DNA of 10,539 bases from DATGWF01 sp035299585 (GTDB taxonomy: Bacteria > Actinomycetota > Actinomycetes > Actinomycetales > Microbacteriaceae): the NCBI GenBank assembly GCA_035299585.1, contig DATGWF010000002.1, forward strand, positions 1 through 10,539, read 5' to 3'. The notes under the pieces are model-generated. The model did not search any database and was not told where the DNA came from. It was given only the letters and a program-made list of their open reading frames with translations. The number at the start of each line of letters is the position of its first letter. The first letter of the stretch is position 1. A program made the position numbers and the translations under genes. Shown in pieces: positions 1 to 5,466 of this stretch.

Positions 1-1
1 C

Positions 2-469
2 GACCCCTCAACCCGCCTCGAACGCGACGCACTCCAGGTGTTGCTGCAACATCCTGACGCGGTCCCCGCGACACTGCGGCTGTCTGCCCTGGACTGCCAG
101 TTCCGTCATCCGGCACTCGCCGTGATTCGTGACGGCATCGCCGCCACCGCGATCCCGTTGGGCACGGCGGAAGGTCAAGCCGCTTTGCACGCAGAACTCC
201 CCGAGGAGTTCCGTGCGCTCGCCGACCAATTGGCCGTTGCCCCACTGCCCGAGCGCGACCACGCTGGCGCAGATGGGCTCGCAATGTACGCCAAGGGCGT
301 GCTCGCTTCGCTCGTGGAGCGCGAATTGCTTCGCCAGAAGGCCGAACTTCTCAGCCGTTTGCAACGGACCCCGGTCGAAGAACGCGAACTCTATCGGCAG
401 ATTCAAGCAGCCCTGCAACAGGTCGAGGTCGACCGTCGTCGTGTGCGCGAAGAGGACGGCGTCGGATAG
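2..469 (+). CDS. dnaG: DNA primase, C-terminal part (5' end outside window)
   Basis: This is the last 155 codons of bacterial DNA primase, which makes the RNA primers for lagging-strand synthesis and replication start. The zinc-binding and TOPRIM catalytic domains lie left of the window. What is visible is the C-terminal helicase-binding region, which docks on DnaB at the fork. It begins with the typical TRLERDALQVLLQHPDAV stretch and ends with a charged helical segment (VLASLVERELLRQKAELLSRLQR) followed by a helix rich in Glu, Gln and Arg. That ending matches the order and spacing of actinobacterial DnaG tails as I know them. The reading frame is open from base 2 and stops with TAG at 467-469. 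The dehydrogenase gene starts 3 bases later, so the two are probably co-transcribed. The C-terminal domain is poorly conserved in sequence, so the call rests on overall pattern plus the tRNA-Asn neighbour, which is often near dnaG in actinobacteria. Confidence 0.85.
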   Translation, partial: DPSTRLERDALQVLLQHPDAVPATLRLSALDCQFRHPALAVIRDGIAATAIPLGTAEGQAALHAELPEEFRALADQLAVAPLPERDHAGADGLAMYAKGVLASLVERELLRQKAELLSRLQRTPVEERELYRQIQAALQQVEVDRRRVREEDGVG

Positions 470-472
470 CCG

Positions 473-1441
473 ATGGCGCAACATCGCAGCGTTCATGAAG
501 CGCCGGTCGATCGGGGCATGAGTCTGCCACATGGCTCGCTTTCCGTCGCTCCGTTCAGCGACACGCTCATGACCGAGGCCGCACGGTCCGCCGGCGCCCA
601 ACTGGAGCCGTTGAGCGAGCGGACGCGGGCGCTCGTCTGGTTGTCCCCAACCGGCTCTGCAGAGCTCGCCGCGGTGCTCCGGGAGTATCCCGCGATTGCG
701 TGGGTGCAACTGCCCTGGGCTGGCGTCGATGCGTTCTCTGATCTGATTGCGTCACATCCGCGAGTGCTGTGGACCAGCGCGAAGGGTGCCTACGCGCAAC
801 CCGTGGCCGAGCACGCGCTCATGTTGATCCTCTCTCTGCTTCGCGGCATTCCGGAACGAATCGCAGACCGACGCTGGACGGGACGCAAAGCGGGTCGTTC
901 GCTGTTCGGGCTCACGGTGTGCATCGTCGGCGCCGGCGGAATCGCTCGCGTCTTGAGCGACCTGCTGAAGCCATTCGGAGTGCAGCTCCGGGTGGTCCGC
1001 CGCCGGCCCATACCGTTTACGGGCGCGGAGCTGGTCACAAGCGACGTTCGAGAAGGGGCGCGCGGTGCCGATGTCCTCATCCTGGCCGCGGCCCACACTC
1101 CCTCAAGTGAGCGACTCGTCGATGCCGAGCTCCTCACCCAACTGGCGCCAAACGCGATCGTGATCAACGTGGCACGGGGCGCGCTCATCGATACCGAGGC
1201 CCTCGTTGCGGCGCTCCTGGCGGGACGAATCGGGGGAGCAGGACTCGACGTCACCGACCCGGAACCACTCCCAGACGAGCATGCGCTGTGGGAGTGCCCC
1301 AACACCATCATCACGCCGCACAGCGCGGACACCCCGGCGATGACCGAGCCACTCCTCGCCGAACGCGTGCGTCACAATGTCGCTGCGTGGCTCGGAGCGG
1401 GCGACTTCATCGGTGTCGTCGACCCGCACGCTGGCTACTAG
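473..1441 (+). CDS. D-isomer-specific 2-hydroxyacid dehydrogenase
   Basis: A cytosolic NAD(P)-dependent oxidoreductase of 322 residues, interconverting a 2-keto acid and a D-2-hydroxy acid; the substrate cannot be told from sequence. Visible landmarks are the AGVD segment (83-86), a Rossmann nucleotide loop VGAGGIA (152-158), and the catalytic set Arg235 (NVARGALID), Glu264 (DPEP) and His283 (TPHS). Two details are unusual. The third glycine of the GxGxxG loop is alanine. The end of the second Rossmann strand carries RRR (176-178) where NAD-dependent members usually have an acidic residue, suggesting a preference for NADP(H). The ATG at 473 is 3 bases after the dnaG stop and has no good Shine-Dalgarno. 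A second in-frame ATG at 518 gives MSLPHGSLSV, which looks more like family N-termini, so the first 15 residues are uncertain. It is probably translated from the dnaG transcript. Confidence 0.88.
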   Translation: MAQHRSVHEAPVDRGMSLPHGSLSVAPFSDTLMTEAARSAGAQLEPLSERTRALVWLSPTGSAELAAVLREYPAIAWVQLPWAGVDAFSDLIASHPRVLWTSAKGAYAQPVAEHALMLILSLLRGIPERIADRRWTGRKAGRSLFGLTVCIVGAGGIARVLSDLLKPFGVQLRVVRRRPIPFTGAELVTSDVREGARGADVLILAAAHTPSSERLVDAELLTQLAPNAIVINVARGALIDTEALVAALLAGRIGGAGLDVTDPEPLPDEHALWECPNTIITPHSADTPAMTEPLLAERVRHNVAAWLGAGDFIGVVDPHAGY

Positions 1442-1455
1442 CCACACTCGGACGC

Positions 1456-1476
1456 GGGAGCCAAAAGAAAGCTCCC
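1456..1476. repeat. Short inverted repeat overlapping the tRNA-Asn 3' end
   Basis: GGGAGC (1456-1461) and GCTCCC (1471-1476) can pair as a 6-bp stem around a 9-base A-rich loop. Read on the minus strand this lies at the tRNA 3' end, just past an immediate run of TTTCTTTT. The right arm overlaps the tRNA acceptor stem, so the hairpin would compete with tRNA folding. No T-tract follows the hairpin on either strand, so it is not a textbook intrinsic terminator. It could mark the end of the dehydrogenase transcript or of the tRNA transcript, or be chance. Confidence 0.4.
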
Positions 1477-1544
1477 CCACTTGGACTCGAACCAAGAACC
1501 TATCGGTTAACAGCCGATTGCTCTGCCAATTGAGCTATGGAGGA
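1472..1544 (-). tRNA. tRNA-Asn (anticodon GUU)
   Basis: On the minus strand this 73-base stretch folds into a full cloverleaf. The 7-bp acceptor stem TCCTCCA/TGGGGGA has one T-G wobble. The D stem is GCTC/GAGC, the anticodon stem ATCGG/CCGAT has loop CTGTTAA, the variable loop is 5 bases, and the T stem CTTGG/CCAAG has loop TTCGAGT. The anticodon GTT sits at 1511-1509 and reads Asn codons AAC and AAU. The discriminator base is G at 1472. The CCA end is not encoded, so it must be added after transcription. The gene faces the dehydrogenase convergently and azlC divergently. Confidence 0.97.
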
Positions 1545-1591
1545 AAGCTGGCGATTCGGAAGCGAAGGGCAACCAAAACGCAGCGGATGAA

Positions 1592-1620
1592 ACTCTAGCA
1601 AACTCCCGCGCTCGTCACGA
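1592..1620 (-). promoter_or_regulatory. Candidate tRNA-Asn promoter
   Basis: On the minus strand a good -10 hexamer TAGAGT lies at 1597-1592. The -35 is weak: GTGACG (1618-1613) gives a 15-base spacer and TCGTGA (1620-1615) gives 17. Transcription would begin near 1585, leaving about 40 bases of 5' leader for RNase P to remove. The position fits, but only the -10 is convincing. Confidence 0.5.
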
Positions 1621-1649
1621 ATCGACATCCAACCCCGGGATTGTCGATT
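1620..1649. promoter_or_regulatory. Inverted repeat, candidate operator upstream of azlC
   Basis: AATCGACA (1620-1627) and TGTCGATT (1642-1649) are perfect 8-bp inverted arms separated by 14 bases, with centres 22 bp apart, about two turns of the helix. The right arm ends 2 bases before the azlC -10 box, and the left arm touches the tRNA-Asn -35 region. This geometry suits a dimeric regulator controlling azlCD. In other bacteria azl operons are controlled by an Lrp/AsnC-type protein (AzlB in Bacillus subtilis), but no regulator gene is present here, so its identity is unknown. Confidence 0.45.
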
Positions 1650-1651
1650 GC

Positions 1652-1678
1652 TAGGCTGAGCCATACCAGGGAGGTGTA
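1652..1678 (+). promoter_or_regulatory. azlC promoter -10 and Shine-Dalgarno
   Basis: TAGGCT at 1652-1657 is a typical actinobacterial -10 box and would place the transcript start near 1664. GGGAGGTG (about 1669-1675) is a strong Shine-Dalgarno 3-5 bases before the ATG at 1679, leaving a leader of only about 15 bases. No clear -35 is seen; that position falls in the loop of the inverted repeat. This is the only promoter in the window with both a leader and a strong ribosome binding site. Confidence 0.6.
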
Positions 1679-2365
1679 ATGGCCGATCGACGCGCTGTCG
1701 TGTCCTCCGGCATCGCCGTTGGCATCGCGGTCGCCGCCTACGGTGTCTCATTCGGTGCGCTCGCGGTCGCCGCCGGATTTGACGTCTGGCAAACCTGCAT
1801 TTTGAGTCTCGTGATGTTCACCGGCGGTTCTCAATTCGCCCTTATTGGTGTGGTCGCCTCGGGCGGACTCGCGGCGGGTCCGGCTGCGATTGCCAGTGCC
1901 ACCCTCCTCGGTGTGCGCAACCTCATCTATGGCATCCGCATGCGCCCAGTGGTCGAACCGTCCGGACTGCAGCGCATCGCGGCACCTTGGCTCACCATCG
2001 ACGAATCGACCGCGGTCGCGCTCGCACAGCATCGACCAGAACTGCGCAAGGTCGGGTTCTGGGCAACCGGTATCGCGGTGTTCATCGGCTGGAACCTTAC
2101 GACGCTCGCCGGAGCCCTCCTCGGCAACGTGCTCGGAGACGCGCGCATGTGGGGCCTTGATGCCGCGGCCGCAGCGGCGTTCCTCGGCCTCATCTGGCCT
2201 CGACTCGTCACGCGTCAAGCGGGAGCCGTGGCAGTCGGTGCCGCGAGCGTCGCCCTGCTGGTGACGCCGGTGAGCGTCCCTGGCGTTCCCGTGCTCGTCG
2301 CGGGTGTCGTGGCCCTCATCATCGGATGGTGGGATGTGTTGGGGCGGCGAGGGAGTATCGCATGA
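1679..2365 (+). CDS. azlC: AzlC family branched-chain amino acid permease, large subunit
   Basis: A 228-residue inner-membrane protein of the AzlC family, the large subunit of a two-part exporter of branched-chain amino acids and analogues (the BrnFE/AzlCD type). Family signatures are the N-terminal SFGALAVAAG (24-33), GGSQFALIG (49-57), GVRNLIYGIR (78-87) and the short IDES (107-110) that corresponds to the DE motif of the family. Hydrophobic segments lie at about 10-32, 38-60, 65-85, 128-152, 158-173 and 180-218; the last is long enough for two helices. Its length is normal for the family. The start is fixed by the Shine-Dalgarno GGGAGGTG just before ATG 1679. The stop TGA (2363-2365) overlaps the azlD start ATG in an ATGA, so the two subunits are translationally coupled. 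The inverted repeat upstream may regulate the pair. Confidence 0.9.
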   Translation: MADRRAVVSSGIAVGIAVAAYGVSFGALAVAAGFDVWQTCILSLVMFTGGSQFALIGVVASGGLAAGPAAIASATLLGVRNLIYGIRMRPVVEPSGLQRIAAPWLTIDESTAVALAQHRPELRKVGFWATGIAVFIGWNLTTLAGALLGNVLGDARMWGLDAAAAAAFLGLIWPRLVTRQAGAVAVGAASVALLVTPVSVPGVPVLVAGVVALIIGWWDVLGRRGSIA

Positions 2366-2697
2366 CCCTGTGGTGGATAGTCCTGCTTGCGTGTGCAGGC
2401 ACCCTGGCGAGCAAGTTCCTTGGGTATCTCGTGCCTCCACGGTGGGTCGCTGCGCCGCGCCCAAATCGCATCGCCGATTTGCTGACGGTCGCGCTCTTGG
2501 CAGCGCTTATCGCCGTTCAGACCTTTGCCGTAACGGATCCGGCGACCGGCGGTCCCGGTGTCGCTGTGGACGCCCGCCTTCCCGCCGTGCTGGTGGCCGC
2601 GGGATTGTTTGCGATTCGGGTGCCGTACGTCGTGGTCGTGTTCGCCGCGGCCGGAGTCGCCGCCGCACTTCGCGCGTGGCTGGTGTGGCCCGGCTAA
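2362..2697 (+). CDS. azlD: AzlD family branched-chain amino acid transport protein, small subunit
   Basis: A 111-residue membrane protein, the small partner of AzlC in the branched-chain amino acid exporter. It shows four hydrophobic segments at about 2-23, 39-57, 70-86 and 88-108, a basic loop after the first helix (PPRWVAAPRPNR) and the conserved order of a short helix-loop-helix protein seen in AzlD/BrnE. An in-frame ATG 36 bases upstream would add 12 residues inside azlC. I prefer ATG 2362 because it forms the common ATGA overlap with the azlC stop, has GGGAG 6-10 bases ahead, and gives an N-terminus starting directly with a membrane segment. It ends 12 bases from the convergent def stop, with no visible terminator hairpin between. 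Confidence 0.88.
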   Translation: MTLWWIVLLACAGTLASKFLGYLVPPRWVAAPRPNRIADLLTVALLAALIAVQTFAVTDPATGGPGVAVDARLPAVLVAAGLFAIRVPYVVVVFAAAGVAAALRAWLVWPG

Positions 2698-2709
2698 GCG
2701 GGACGTCGT

Positions 2710-3276
2710 TTACGGAGCTTCGAAATCGTGCCCGGGCATCCACGCCTGACCGGGTACCCCCCAGCCGGCTTTCTTCGTGATGCGATACACGAGCTTCCGG
2801 TCGCTTTCGCCGAGTCGGTCCATGTACAGAATGCCGTTCAGATGATCGAACTCGTGCTGGAAGATGCGCGCGAGCCAACCGTGAGCGTCAATCTCAAAGG
2901 GTTCGCCGTCCAAGTTTGTGGCGCGCAACACGGCGCGGTTGGAGCGTTGCAGCGCAAAGCGCTCGCCCGGGAATGACAGGCACCCCTCGGTGTCTTCCTC
3001 CGGGTCAGCCTCGAACGGGCTCGTCGGTGCGATGAGCAGCTCGGGATTGATCGCCACTCCGCGCCAGCTCGTGCCGGCCTCGTCGGTCCAGCCGTAGGTG
3101 AAGATCCGCAAATCCACGCCAATTTGTGGGGCGGCGAGTCCCACGCCAGGTGCCGCGTCCATCGTCTCGAACATGTCGGCCACGAGGCTCCGAATCTCGT
3201 CGATAATGGCCTCTACGTGCCGCGCCGGCTCGTGCAGAACGGGCTCTCCGGAGATGCAAATGGGACGTACTGTCAT
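2710..3276 (-). CDS. def: Peptide deformylase
   Basis: Cytosolic metalloenzyme of 188 residues that removes the formyl group from the N-terminal formyl-methionine of new proteins. All three family motifs are intact: GVGLAAPQ (44-51), EGCLS (97-101) with metal-binding Cys99, and HEFDH (141-145) with metal-binding His141 and His145 and catalytic Glu142. The C-terminal part runs on past the third motif, as usual in actinobacterial forms, and ends in a short acidic/hydrophobic tail. The start ATG at 3276 has no clear Shine-Dalgarno, but TAACCT ends exactly 6 bases before it, so the mRNA is probably leaderless. It is transcribed divergently from the DMT transporter gene across only 41 bases and convergently with azlD. 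Confidence 0.97.
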   Translation of the reverse strand: MTVRPICISGEPVLHEPARHVEAIIDEIRSLVADMFETMDAAPGVGLAAPQIGVDLRIFTYGWTDEAGTSWRGVAINPELLIAPTSPFEADPEEDTEGCLSFPGERFALQRSNRAVLRATNLDGEPFEIDAHGWLARIFQHEFDHLNGILYMDRLGESDRKLVYRITKKAGWGVPGQAWMPGHDFEAP

Positions 3277-3282
3277 TTGTCC

Positions 3283-3288
3283 AGGTTA
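3283..3288 (-). promoter_or_regulatory. def -10 box (leaderless)
   Basis: On the minus strand TAACCT (3288-3283) lies 6 bases before the def ATG at 3276, so transcription should start at or next to the A of the start codon. Its -35 position at a 17-base spacer (3306-3311) coincides with the -10 of the opposing gene. TTGACC (3314-3309) is a better -35 match but gives a 20-base spacer. Confidence 0.55.
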
Positions 3289-3305
3289 TCCGCCCTGCTC
3301 CCGGG

Positions 3306-3311
3306 TATGGT
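3306..3311 (+). promoter_or_regulatory. DMT transporter -10 box (leaderless)
   Basis: TATGGT ends 6 bases before the GTG start at 3318, which predicts a leaderless transcript. No good -35 is visible; at the normal spacing it would overlap the def -10 box. Confidence 0.5.
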
Positions 3312-3317
3312 CAAGAC

Positions 3318-4253
3318 GTGATTTCCGCACTACCGGCGCAACTGCACCTCGAGCCGAGCCAGTTCCTGGGCATTCCGCTCGCGCTGCTCGGTGCGGTGTT
3401 TTTGTCGCTCGGAGCGCAGCTGCAAAACCGGGGCGTCGGTCGAGTCGAGAGCGATACCCAGTCCGCGAAAGGCAAAGGGCTCAGCATCAAGCAAATCGGC
3501 CTGCTGCTCGCTCGGCCTTCGTGGGTGCTCGGAAGTGCATTACTTGGCATCGCAATCGTTCTCCAACTTGCAAGCCTGTACTTTTCGCCCATCATTGTGG
3601 TCCAGCCGCTCGGGGCAATCGCGCTCGTCTTGACCGCAATCATTCACACTCGCGTGAGCGGCAAACCGCTCAACCGCGGTTCGGTCATCGCCGTGGCGAT
3701 GTGCGTCGGCGGCGTCTTTCTGTTCGTCGGCGTTGCAGCATTCAACACGACGAACCAGCCGATCGATACTCCGCAGCTCATCACCATCCTCGCGCTGCTG
3801 TTTGGCCTCCTCGGTGCGCTCGGCCTCGTTTTCGGCTTCTTTCGACACCGAATCAGCATCATGTTTTATGTCCTCGGCGCCGGAGTGCTTTACGGGTTCG
3901 TCGCAACACTCGCCAAGGTGGTGCTGGCGCGTGTGCAACAGGGCAACTTCGAGTGGCTCACGGCCATTTGCGTGGTCGCCCTCATCGCGGCGACCGCACT
4001 CGGCGCCTATTTCGTCCAGAATGCCTATTCCTCCGGACCGCCCGACATGGTCATCGCGGGACTCACCGTCATCGACCCCATGGTCGCGGTCACCATCGGT
4101 GTGGCCGTCCTCGGCGAGGCCGCATTCGCCCCGCTCTGGGCGGTCGGTGTCTTCATCTTTTCCGGCGCGCTCGCGGTGAGTGGCGTCTTCCTCCTGTCTC
4201 GCCATCACCCGGAGCTCTCCGAATCTGCGGAGAGCCGTGTGGCCTCCAAGTAG
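3318..4253 (+). CDS. DMT-superfamily (NIPA/EamA-like) membrane transporter
   Basis: A 311-residue polytopic inner-membrane protein that I place in the drug/metabolite transporter superfamily. I count nine likely membrane segments at about 17-35, 70-88, 91-110, 121-142, 154-175, 182-204, 213-235, 243-265 and 271-294. The first half contains the superfamily-like pattern of a small-residue helix followed by SPIIVVQPLGAIALVL (90-105), and the second half has the equivalent MVIAGLTVIDPMVAVTIG (244-261), consistent with the internal duplication of this fold. The ordering resembles NIPA-like magnesium transporter relatives and uncharacterised actinobacterial DMT proteins. The substrate is unknown. 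Start GTG 3318 is supported by the TATGGT box 6 bases ahead. The gene ends in tandem TAGTAG (4251-4256). A glycosyltransferase follows after 28 bases, but that gene has its own promoter, so a functional link is only a possibility. Confidence 0.8.
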   Translation: MISALPAQLHLEPSQFLGIPLALLGAVFLSLGAQLQNRGVGRVESDTQSAKGKGLSIKQIGLLLARPSWVLGSALLGIAIVLQLASLYFSPIIVVQPLGAIALVLTAIIHTRVSGKPLNRGSVIAVAMCVGGVFLFVGVAAFNTTNQPIDTPQLITILALLFGLLGALGLVFGFFRHRISIMFYVLGAGVLYGFVATLAKVVLARVQQGNFEWLTAICVVALIAATALGAYFVQNAYSSGPPDMVIAGLTVIDPMVAVTIGVAVLGEAAFAPLWAVGVFIFSGALAVSGVFLLSRHHPELSESAESRVASK

Positions 4254-4269
4254 TAGCCACGAGCTTCGG

Positions 4270-4275
4270 TAGACT
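4270..4275 (+). promoter_or_regulatory. Glycosyltransferase -10 box (leaderless)
   Basis: TAGACT ends 6 bases before the GTG start at 4282. The nine bases TAGACTCGG recur identically ahead of the aldo/keto reductase start at 5467. No clear -35 is seen at 4247-4252. Confidence 0.55.
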
Positions 4276-4281
4276 CGGCGA

Positions 4282-5457
4282 GTGCGTGTTCTCATCGGAG
4301 CAGATACCTTCCCGCCAGACGTCAACGGCTCGGCAAGGTTCTCTGAGCGACTCGCAGCGGGTCTTGCGGCACGTGGTCACGAGGTGCACGTCATGGCCCC
4401 GGCAACCGCCGCCGGTCCTGGCACCTTCGACGAAGAGCACGGCGGCCAGCGCATCACCGTGCACCGTCTGCGCAGCTGGCGTTGGTATCCGCACGACTGG
4501 CTGCGATTTGCGCTGCCGTGGCGCATTCGCGCGAACAGTGCCCGCGTCCTCGACGCTATCAAGCCCGACGTGATCCACTTCCAGTCGCACATCATCGTCG
4601 GCTATGGCCTCTCGCGCGAGGGAGCCAAGCGGGGCATTCGTCTCATCGGCACGAATCACTTCATGCCCGAAAACCTCATGGACTTCACCCTCCTGCCGGC
4701 ATGGATACAGGACTGGGCCATTCGCCTGGCATGGCGGGCCGCGGGCCGCACTTTCGGCATGGCTGAGGCGGTGTCGTCGCCCACTCGACGCGCCGCCGAC
4801 TTCCTCGAGAAGTACACCGGCGTCGAAAACGTTCACGCCATCAGCTGCGGCCTCCGGGCCGACAACTACTGGCCCAACTTCGAACCGAGAACGGAAAACC
4901 GCATCACGTTCGTCGGGCGCATCACCGGCGAAAAGCAAATCGACGTGCTGCTCAAGGCGGTCGCAATGTTGCCACCCGAGCTCGACGTGCAGGTCGAAAT
5001 CGTCGGCGGTGGTGACCAGCTTCGCCCACTGCAGCAGCTCGCTCGCGAATTGCGCATTGCTGACCGCGTCACGTTCGCGGGCTACGTGACCGAGGACGAG
5101 CTCCGCGCGGCGTACCACTGGTCAAGTGTGCTCGCCATGCCCTCGATCGCCGAACTGCAGAGCATCGTCACCATGGAGGCAATGGCCTCCGCATTGCCGG
5201 TGGTCGCGGCGGATGCGATGGCGCTCCCTCACCTGGTCCACGACGGCAAGAACGGGTACTTGTTTGAGCCGGGGAATGCGGCCCATATGGCTGAGCGACT
5301 CGAACGAGTGCTCACCGCCCCGCCCGAGGAGTATCAGCGGATGCAACGCGAGTCGATGCGCATCGTTTCGGCACACGACATCGACCGCACGCTCGACACG
5401 TTCGAAGCCCTGTATCGCGGCGAGAGCGTCGAAGATCCGGACACCAACGTCGATTAG
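4282..5457 (+). CDS. GT4-family glycosyltransferase (GT-B fold)
   Basis: A retaining GT-B glycosyltransferase of 391 residues that should move a sugar from a nucleotide-sugar donor, probably to a lipid or envelope acceptor at the inner face of the membrane. The N-terminal acceptor domain opens with MRVLIGADTFPPDVNGSA, the usual first strand and glycine loop. The C-terminal donor domain shows VGRITGEKQ (211-219) with Arg213 and Lys218 expected to bind the diphosphate, VGGGDQ (241-246), and a clear EX7E pair Glu291/Glu299 in ELQSIVTME. DGKNGYLFEP (321-330) is also typical of the family. The overall pattern resembles bacterial glycolipid mannosyl- and glucosyltransferases (the PimB/sulfoquinovosyl type), but donor and acceptor are not determined. 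No signal peptide or membrane helix is seen. Start GTG 4282 fits the TAGACT box and the conserved MRV opening. The stop TAG (5455-5457) forms the first half of the next gene's -10 box. Confidence 0.9.
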   Translation: MRVLIGADTFPPDVNGSARFSERLAAGLAARGHEVHVMAPATAAGPGTFDEEHGGQRITVHRLRSWRWYPHDWLRFALPWRIRANSARVLDAIKPDVIHFQSHIIVGYGLSREGAKRGIRLIGTNHFMPENLMDFTLLPAWIQDWAIRLAWRAAGRTFGMAEAVSSPTRRAADFLEKYTGVENVHAISCGLRADNYWPNFEPRTENRITFVGRITGEKQIDVLLKAVAMLPPELDVQVEIVGGGDQLRPLQQLARELRIADRVTFAGYVTEDELRAAYHWSSVLAMPSIAELQSIVTMEAMASALPVVAADAMALPHLVHDGKNGYLFEPGNAAHMAERLERVLTAPPEEYQRMQRESMRIVSAHDIDRTLDTFEALYRGESVEDPDTNVD

Positions 5458-5460
5458 ACT
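5455..5460 (+). promoter_or_regulatory. Aldo/keto reductase -10 box, overlapping the upstream stop codon
   Basis: TAGACT at 5455-5460 ends 6 bases before ATG 5467 and predicts a leaderless mRNA. Its first three bases are the TAG stop of the glycosyltransferase gene. There is no Shine-Dalgarno in the 9-base gap, so either a new leaderless transcript starts here or the gene is read by reinitiation. Confidence 0.55.
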
Positions 5461-5466
5461 CGGTGC

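Noticed and set aside
2698..2709. Terminator between convergent azlD and def
   Set aside because: Only 12 bases are available and I see no stable stem or T-run.
3098..4573. 491-codon plus-strand open frame running across def, the DMT gene and the start of the glycosyltransferase
   Set aside because: It is out of frame with three well-supported genes and is dominated by Arg, Pro, Ser and His, typical of a wrong frame.
4153..5118. 321-codon open frame on the minus strand opposite the glycosyltransferase
   Set aside because: It is antisense to a gene with clear GT4 motifs, has no family-like motif and arises from the lack of stops in GC-rich DNA.
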